DNA of 18,405 nt from CAYSHJ01 sp964589725. Its GTDB lineage: Bacteria > Planctomycetota > Planctomycetia > Planctomycetales > Planctomycetaceae. The translations under genes were made by a program, and so were the position numbers. This document shows, piece by piece, positions 13,520-18,405 of this stretch. The notes under the pieces were generated by a model. The model worked only from the letters and a program-made list of their open reading frames with translations, was not told the DNA's origin and did no database searches. Position 1 is the first letter of the stretch; every line of letters starts with the position of its first letter. The stretch covers positions 1-18,405 of the forward strand of contig CAZPUJ010000644.1 of the NCBI GenBank assembly GCA_964589725.1. The letters are read 5' to 3'.

Positions 13520-16213
13520 ATGCGCGTTGGTTTCAGTGTCACGTTGCTGGCACCGATGCTGATGTGTCTCGTCGCAACCTCGGGATGTCAGACACTTTCG
13601 ATGCCCAGCGTGCGTGGCCAATCGCCGGCATGGGATCAGCCGGCCAAGAGAGAACTGGTTCGCGGCTCGAATCGTCGTGCTCGACAGGTCGACGACGAAC
13701 CGTTGCCGGACGAGGAACAAGTTCCGGCGGGACTGGATGAGGGACTGCCGCTGAATGACGACAACCCGGATGCGTTGACCGATCCGATTGTCGACATCGT
13801 CATCGAGGGGAACGACACGATCGAGACGGCAGCCATTCGCAAACTGATTCGCTCGCCCGTTGGCCGGCCGGCGGTGCCGCAGCAGATTCGTGAGGATGTG
13901 CGAGCGCTTTTCAGCACGCGCTGGTTCTTTGGTGTCGAGCCGCGCTATCGCCACTCCGACGCCGGACTGGTGCTGGTGTTTCGAGTGATCGAACGACCGA
14001 TGGTCGAGAAGGTCGAGTATCGCGGAAACAAAAGGATTGCCACAAAGTTCCTCGAAAAGCTCACCGGCTTGCGCGAGCAAAGCCCGTACGATGTGAGCGT
14101 GAATCGCGAGGCGGCGCGCCGGATCAAAGAACACTATGACGAAAAGGGCTTTCCGTACGCGACGGTTAAGTTGCTCACGGGCGATCGGAAGGACGAGCGG
14201 GAAGTCGTGTTCGAGATTCAGGAAGGCCCGAAGGTGATCGTCGGATCGGTGAAGTTCAGCGGTAACGACGCGTTCAACGGCAGTCTGCTGAAGACGAAGC
14301 TGGCGATGAAGCCGGCGTTTCTCGGACTGCCTTTCCTCAGCAAGTATAAGCCCGAGCGAGTGCCCGACGACGTCGCGGCCTTGAAGCAGTACTACCACAG
14401 CTTGGGTTATTTCGATGTCAAGATCGAGAAGGAAGTCGACATCAATGAAAACCCACTGAACCCGCTGAGCTTCAAAGTGGCCCACGCGGTCATCACTTAT
14501 CGCATCACCGAAGGCCAGCGGTTCCAGATTCGCAATCTGGTGATCGAAGGCAACAAGATCTTCTCTCACGACGAATTGGCGAACAGCCTGAAGCTGCGAT
14601 CCGGCCAGTTCTACAACGCTCGCTGGATGAACAAAGACGTGGAGGAAATGAAAGGCCGCTACGGCAAGTTGGGCCGGACATTCGCCAACGTCGAGCCGAT
14701 TCCCAGGTTCCTGGATGAGGCGGGCAAGATGGATTTGGTGTACCAAGTCAACGAAGACCGTGTGTACACGATTGGAAAAATCAACGTTCACATCCAGGGC
14801 GACTACCCGCACACGAAGGAATCCGTCGTTCGAAATCGGCTTCTGGTCCATCCCGGAGATCTAGCGGACCCCAAGAAGATTCAAATGAGCAACCGACGAC
14901 TGGAGGGAACAATCTTCGAGCGTACTGGACAAGGGGCGCCCCACGTACAACTCACCAAGGTGGAACCGCAGCGTCGTCCCGAGTCGCCGAAAATTAGCCA
15001 GACCGCGAATGCCATTCGCGGTCAAGATCCGGATCGCCACAACGAGTCGTCGTCATTTCTGTTGGCGCAAAGCGATCCTGCCACCGCTCCATTCGGCGGC
15101 GCGGCCACGGATCCGCTGATTTTTGAGCCGCCGCCTGGAATTCTTCAACCGGACTTCTTCGCCACCGAGACGCAAACGGGTCGCTTGTCGTTTGGCGTGG
15201 GAGTGAACAGCAACTCGGGACCGGTCGGGTCCATCGTACTGGAAGAGAATAACTTCGACATCCTGCGGCCCCCCACCAGCTTGCAAGACATCTACAACGG
15301 CACGGCTTGGCGCGGCGGCGGGCAGCAATTTCGCATGGAAGCGGTGCCGGGCACGGAGGTCAGCCGCTATCTGATGAGTTGGACTGATCCGTATTTCCTC
15401 GACTCTGATTACAGCGTGGGCGTCAGCGGTTTCTTCTTCAATCGATTTTATCAAGATTGGAAAGAAGACCGGCTTGGTGGCCGAGTCAACGTCGGCAAGC
15501 AGTTGACGCAAGAGGTCTCGCTGATCGGTGCCGTGCGACTGGAAAATGTCGACATCTCGCGACCGCACCTCCCGACGCCGGCCCTGCTGACAGCGGCGCT
15601 TGGCACCTCGTTTCTATCGACCGGACGTGTGGGGATTGCTCACGACACGCGCGACTCCCAGTTCCTACCGTCCGAAGGGCATTATCTTCTCGCCGGAGTC
15701 GAACAAGCCTTCGGCGACTTCACCTATTCTCGAGCCGACGCGGAAGCGCACCAATACTTCACGATTTACAGTCGTCCGGACGGTGGCGGCCGACACGTGC
15801 TGTCGCTGGGCGTTCAAGCCGCTTGGACGGGCAACGACACGCCGATCTACGAGCGTTACTACGCGGGCGGCTTCCAGTCGTTTCGCGGGTTCTCGTATCG
15901 TGGTGTCAGTCCGATCGACACTCCCACCGGTGTGCGTGTCGGTGGTCAATGGATGTTCCTGGGCGGTGCCGAATACAAGATTCCTTTGACGGCCGACGAG
16001 ATGATCGCGGCCGTGGCTTTCACTGATTTCGGAACCGTTGAAGACCGCAGCGTCAACTTCAGTAACTTCCGTCTGACCGCCGGTGCCGGCCTGCGAGTCA
16101 CGATCCCGATGATGGGCCCGGCCCCTATCGCCCTCGACTGGGGCGTGCCGCTTATCAAGGAGTCCTTCGATTCGACGCGAATGTTCAGCTTCTCCGTCGG
16201 ATTTACGCGGTAA
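13520..16213 (+). CDS. bamA: BamA/Omp85-family outer-membrane protein assembly factor
   Basis: Inserts beta-barrel proteins into the outer membrane. From the ATG at 13520 the protein is 897 residues. MRVGFSVTLLAPMLMCLVATSGCQTL is an export signal ending in a lipobox-like TSGC (C23). About five POTRA-like domains follow: IVDIVIEGNDTIE, VEKVEYRGNKRIA, VIVGSVKFSGNDAF, IRNLVIEGNKIFS and IGKINVHIQGDYP each start one. A Pro/Ser/Gln-rich insert of roughly 80 residues precedes the barrel (from about GRLSFGVGVNSNSG). The loop-6 signature is FQSFRGFSYRG, with RGF at 789-791, and the last strand ends MFSFSVGFTR. The frame is open from 13028; a GTG at 13433 is an alternative start, but it would put about 29 residues before the signal. 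DUF447 starts 10 nt later. Family certain; the start and lipidation are uncertain. Confidence 0.93.
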   Translation: MRVGFSVTLLAPMLMCLVATSGCQTLSMPSVRGQSPAWDQPAKRELVRGSNRRARQVDDEPLPDEEQVPAGLDEGLPLNDDNPDALTDPIVDIVIEGNDTIETAAIRKLIRSPVGRPAVPQQIREDVRALFSTRWFFGVEPRYRHSDAGLVLVFRVIERPMVEKVEYRGNKRIATKFLEKLTGLREQSPYDVSVNREAARRIKEHYDEKGFPYATVKLLTGDRKDEREVVFEIQEGPKVIVGSVKFSGNDAFNGSLLKTKLAMKPAFLGLPFLSKYKPERVPDDVAALKQYYHSLGYFDVKIEKEVDINENPLNPLSFKVAHAVITYRITEGQRFQIRNLVIEGNKIFSHDELANSLKLRSGQFYNARWMNKDVEEMKGRYGKLGRTFANVEPIPRFLDEAGKMDLVYQVNEDRVYTIGKINVHIQGDYPHTKESVVRNRLLVHPGDLADPKKIQMSNRRLEGTIFERTGQGAPHVQLTKVEPQRRPESPKISQTANAIRGQDPDRHNESSSFLLAQSDPATAPFGGAATDPLIFEPPPGILQPDFFATETQTGRLSFGVGVNSNSGPVGSIVLEENNFDILRPPTSLQDIYNGTAWRGGGQQFRMEAVPGTEVSRYLMSWTDPYFLDSDYSVGVSGFFFNRFYQDWKEDRLGGRVNVGKQLTQEVSLIGAVRLENVDISRPHLPTPALLTAALGTSFLSTGRVGIAHDTRDSQFLPSEGHYLLAGVEQAFGDFTYSRADAEAHQYFTIYSRPDGGGRHVLSLGVQAAWTGNDTPIYERYYAGGFQSFRGFSYRGVSPIDTPTGVRVGGQWMFLGGAEYKIPLTADEMIAAVAFTDFGTVEDRSVNFSNFRLTAGAGLRVTIPMMGPAPIALDWGVPLIKESFDSTRMFSFSVGFTR

Positions 16214-16223
16214 ACTGCCACGC

Positions 16224-16817
16224 ATGATCCTCGAAGGCATTGTCACCAGTCTCAGCTCAACTGGCGAACTGAACGTCGCGCCGATGGGACCGCTTGTCGA
16301 CGAGTCGCTGACATGGCTGCACTTCCGGCCGTTTCAGACGTCGCAAACGTATCGCAATTTCGTCGAGCGTCCTGGCGGAGTCTTTCATGTCGTCGACGAC
16401 GTGCTGCTGCTGGCCAAGGCCGCGATCGGACGACTCGACGTGCCGCCGGAAACATTCGCCGCAACGCAGATCGACGGACAAGTGCTGGCCTCCGCCTGCC
16501 GCTGGTACGAGTTTGAAATTGAGTCGATCGACGTGACTCACGACCGCAGCGACATCCGCGCGCGAGTCGTTCACGTCGGCCGCCTGCGAGACTTCTTCGG
16601 ATTCAACCGCGCCAAACACGCCGTTCTCGAAGCCGCCATCCTGGCCACACGACTGCACCTGCTTCCTCGTGACGACGTCGAACGCCAACTCGCCGCGCTG
16701 CGCTCGCCCGTGGAAAAGACCGCCGGCCCTGATGAACTGACAGCGTTTCAGGCCGTGCTCGATTTTGTCAATGAGTCTTACGCGACACCCCAAATGCTCA
16801 TGGCTCACAAGCGATGA
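16224..16817 (+). CDS. DUF447 family protein
   Basis: A 197-residue protein that I assign to the DUF447 family. It opens MILEGIVTSLSSTGELNVAPMGP, followed by LTWLHFRPFQTSQTYRN, GVFHVVDDVLLLAKAAIG, and the C-terminal half RWYEFEIESIDVTHDRSDIRARVVH, FFGFNRAKHAVLEAAILATRLHLL. The N-terminal part resembles a flavin-reductase-like split barrel, and archaeal members have been reported to bind FMN. Homologues occur mainly in archaea, planctomycetes and some methylotrophs. A connection with tetrahydromethanopterin-linked C1 metabolism has been proposed for genes with that distribution; I recall this only loosely. It begins 10 nt after bamA without an obvious Shine-Dalgarno, so translation probably depends on the bamA transcript. 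No other C1 gene is in the window. Function unknown. Confidence 0.78.
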   Translation: MILEGIVTSLSSTGELNVAPMGPLVDESLTWLHFRPFQTSQTYRNFVERPGGVFHVVDDVLLLAKAAIGRLDVPPETFAATQIDGQVLASACRWYEFEIESIDVTHDRSDIRARVVHVGRLRDFFGFNRAKHAVLEAAILATRLHLLPRDDVERQLAALRSPVEKTAGPDELTAFQAVLDFVNESYATPQMLMAHKR

Positions 16818-16901
16818 CGACGAATGACGATGGCTGCGGCGGAGTGAACCGAACCAGCGCTGTCAAATTCTCGCGGCGGATGCGCACAGCAAGACTATTG
16901 C

Positions 16902-17057
16902 TCAGTCAGTCGGTTCGCGAAATCGTCGCCAGCGGTCTTTCCAAATCTTAGGATCCCGCTTTGCGTGAATGACACCAATGCCTTGCCGCTCGTACCAATC
17001 GTACGACTGTTGCAGGTCGGCTTCGGCTTCCGCGGTGAATCTGACAGTCCAACTCAT
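16902..17057 (-). pseudogene. Internally deleted ParE/RelE-type toxin (51 codons)
   Basis: The reading frame from the ATG at 17055-17057 gives MSWTVRFTAEAEADLQQSYD, WYERQGIG, then VIHAKRDPKIWKDRW and a short tail. The first part is the N-terminal helix region of ParE-type toxins. The second matches their C-terminal strand and tail (…VIxVxHxxRDPxxW). The roughly 40-50 residues that normally lie between are missing, yet the frame is kept. The start overlaps the antitoxin stop by 4 nt (ATGA), the usual coupling in such modules. Without its central sheet the protein is unlikely to fold as a gyrase- or ribosome-directed toxin. It may be a harmless relic that keeps the antitoxin operon shape. Confidence 0.78.
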
Positions 17058-17284
17058 GACTGTGTTCGCGTCTGTATCCGAGCCACAACTTCATCCCATG
17101 TTTGAGACCGTTCCGGGTGGGCCTTGAGGGCGGCGCGTCTGCATTCAAGTTCCTGTTTCAGATCATTGGTCAATTCCGGAACGAAAGGTTCGTCCGCGAG
17201 GCTGAGCCAGAGCTCTTCAATCAGCACTCGGCGATCCTCCGCACTGAGTTGCTTGAGCGAATCGAGCGTAGTGACATCGACCAT
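17054..17284 (-). CDS. Addiction-module antitoxin, Unstab_antitox/RelB-like
   Basis: A 76-residue protein starting at the ATG 17282-17284, with GGAG 7 nt upstream; an open extension to 17344 has no ribosome site. The family pattern is clear: MVDVTTLDSLKQLSAEDRRV, LIEELWLSLADE, ELTNDLKQELECRRAALKAH, PERSQTWDEVVARIQTR. This matches the short putative addiction-module antitoxins (LSxEERxxLIxELWxSL ... WEEVxARI), which bind and neutralise ParE-type toxins and often repress their own promoter. It overlaps the toxin relic by 4 nt. The toxin is internally deleted, so the antitoxin may be an orphan, either decaying or retained as an anti-addiction factor against related modules elsewhere. It lies 76 nt beyond the malate dehydrogenase stop. 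Confidence 0.85.
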   Translation of the reverse strand: MVDVTTLDSLKQLSAEDRRVLIEELWLSLADEPFVPELTNDLKQELECRRAALKAHPERSQTWDEVVARIQTRTQS

Positions 17285-17360
17285 GACATGGCTCCGCGAA
17301 ATGCAAGGTGAGGTCCACGTGAACTCGCCACAGACACAATCCAAAAATCATTTCAACAGG

Positions 17361-18353
17361 CTACCCCGGCAACAGGTCGCGGACAACGTCGCGTTCCGTC
17401 TTCAACTCATTGACCGAGATGTTGATCTTCTCGCGAGCAAACTCGTTGTGCTCTTGGCCGGGGATGATCTTCCAGGTCGTACCGTTGCTGGTCAGGGGGA
17501 AGCCGACGATGAGGTCGGCATCAATGCCATAATCCCCTTTGCTGCACACGGCGGCAGAAAAACTGTCGCCGACTTCGGTCGGGCGGACGATGCTCTTCAC
17601 GCTGTCGAGCGCGGCGTTCGCGGCCGACGCGGCGGACGAGGCTCCACGCGCTTTGATCACTGCCGCACCGCGCTTTTGCACGATGTCGATAAACGTCGTC
17701 TTCAGCCACGCCTCGTCCTTGATGACTGACGTCACCGGCTGGCCGTTGATCCGCGCGTGGTAGACGTCCGGGAATTGCGTGGACGAGTGATTGCCCCAGA
17801 TGTTACAGCCTTTAACCTGTCCGACTGGCACGCCCGCCTTGTGAGCCAACTGACTGTGAGCGCGGTTCTGATCCAGTCGAGTCATCGCGTACCAGCGGTC
17901 GCGCGGCACCTTTGGAGCGTTCCGCATCGCGATCAGGCAATTCGTGTTGCACGGGTTGCCGACGACCAGCACTCGCACGTCCTTCGCGGCGGCGTTCTGA
18001 ATCGCCTGGCCGGTCTTCGTGAAGATCGGGCCGTTGATGCGGATCAAGTCCGACCGCTCCATGCCGTCCTTACGCGGCACGCTGCCGACGCACAAGACGA
18101 AGTTGCAGTCTCGGAAGCCGTCCTCCAGGTGATCGCTGTCCGCCTTGACGACTCCGGCGAGCGTTGAGAACGCACAGTCATCCAACTCCATCTCGACGCC
18201 GTTGAGCGACGGCATCACGGGCGGCACTTCGACCAGATGCAGAATCACCGGCTGATTCGGCCCGAAGACCTCGCCAGACGCGATGCGAAAGATCATGGCA
18301 TAACCACTCTGGCCGGCGGCACCGGTCACAGCGACACGAATCGGGGCATTCAT
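17361..18353 (-). CDS. mdh: Malate dehydrogenase
   Basis: Interconverts malate and oxaloacetate with NAD(P) in the TCA cycle; cytoplasmic. The 330-residue protein from the ATG at 18351-18353 has GAGGAGA about 8 nt upstream; an open extension to 18386 is not needed. Motifs: Rossmann loop VTGAAGQSGYAMIFRIASGE, LVEVPP, the substrate loop SVPRKDGMERSDL, VVGNPCNTNCLI, the catalytic Asp/Arg segment MTRLDQNRA, and the catalytic His in WGNHSSTQFPDV. These fit the cytosolic-type (type 2) malate dehydrogenases rather than the lactate-dehydrogenase-like type. Length and motifs are complete. It is followed by the toxin-antitoxin relic; no other TCA gene lies in the window. Confidence 0.96.
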   Translation of the reverse strand: MNAPIRVAVTGAAGQSGYAMIFRIASGEVFGPNQPVILHLVEVPPVMPSLNGVEMELDDCAFSTLAGVVKADSDHLEDGFRDCNFVLCVGSVPRKDGMERSDLIRINGPIFTKTGQAIQNAAAKDVRVLVVGNPCNTNCLIAMRNAPKVPRDRWYAMTRLDQNRAHSQLAHKAGVPVGQVKGCNIWGNHSSTQFPDVYHARINGQPVTSVIKDEAWLKTTFIDIVQKRGAAVIKARGASSAASAANAALDSVKSIVRPTEVGDSFSAAVCSKGDYGIDADLIVGFPLTSNGTTWKIIPGQEHNEFAREKINISVNELKTERDVVRDLLPG

Positions 18354-18405
18354 CTGATCAATCTCCTCGGTGAGTGGTGGCCGCAAGCCGGCCGATCAAA
18401 ATTCA

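Noticed and set aside
13400..14851. Minus-strand frame of 483 codons
   Set aside because: Antisense to bamA; its coding pattern is explained by the POTRA domains on the plus strand.

Overview
This 18.4-kb window looks like chromosomal DNA from a planctomycete (class Planctomycetia). The evidence is indirect. It includes a BamA-type outer-membrane assembly protein, a four-ACT-domain aspartate kinase, a DUF447 protein, a SHOCT-type small membrane protein, an ECF sigma relic, and abundant GC-rich dispersed palindromes of a style common in that phylum. No rRNA, tRNA, CRISPR array or phage module was seen.

Layout. (1) 1-2758: metK (S-adenosylmethionine synthetase, minus strand, 3' end off the window) diverges from an amidase-signature enzyme; the metK leader can fold into a three-way junction. 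(2) 2818-5960, all minus strand: SHOCT-like membrane protein, clpX, an NTF2-like protein, a pseudo-receiver protein and a wrecked NUDIX gene. The last four are closely spaced (40, 15 and 10 nt) and look like one transcription unit. The NUDIX gene is interrupted after its sixth or seventh codon by a 144-bp MITE-like element with 15-bp terminal inverted repeats and a 9-bp target duplication; removing the element restores the frame. (3) 6200-8775, plus strand: KDPG aldolase (eda), then a secreted protein with an internally duplicated Ig-like architecture. (4) 8776-10081 is an accessory strip. It holds a 240-bp nested palindrome, a possible transposase start, a truncated ECF sigma factor and a second, 137-bp TIR element directly upstream of the sigma fragment. 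(5) 10082-13080, minus strand: lysC followed 20 nt later by an enolase-superfamily enzyme. (6) 13520-16817, plus strand: bamA and, 10 nt later, a DUF447 protein. (7) 16902-18353, minus strand: malate dehydrogenase, an antitoxin, and a ParE-type toxin reduced to 51 codons by an apparent in-frame internal deletion.

Most intact genes are housekeeping: methyl-donor supply, regulated proteolysis, Entner-Doudoroff sugar-acid cleavage, aspartate-family amino-acid synthesis, outer-membrane biogenesis and the TCA cycle. The unusual content is a set of decaying accessory genes (NUDIX, ECF sigma, ParE, possible transposase) and three different families of structured, probably non-autonomous repeats. I did not find an intact, clearly new multi-gene system. 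The best leads are the repeat elements, the metK leader, the clpX-linked small genes, and the BamA variant with a lipobox-like cysteine and a long insert before the barrel.
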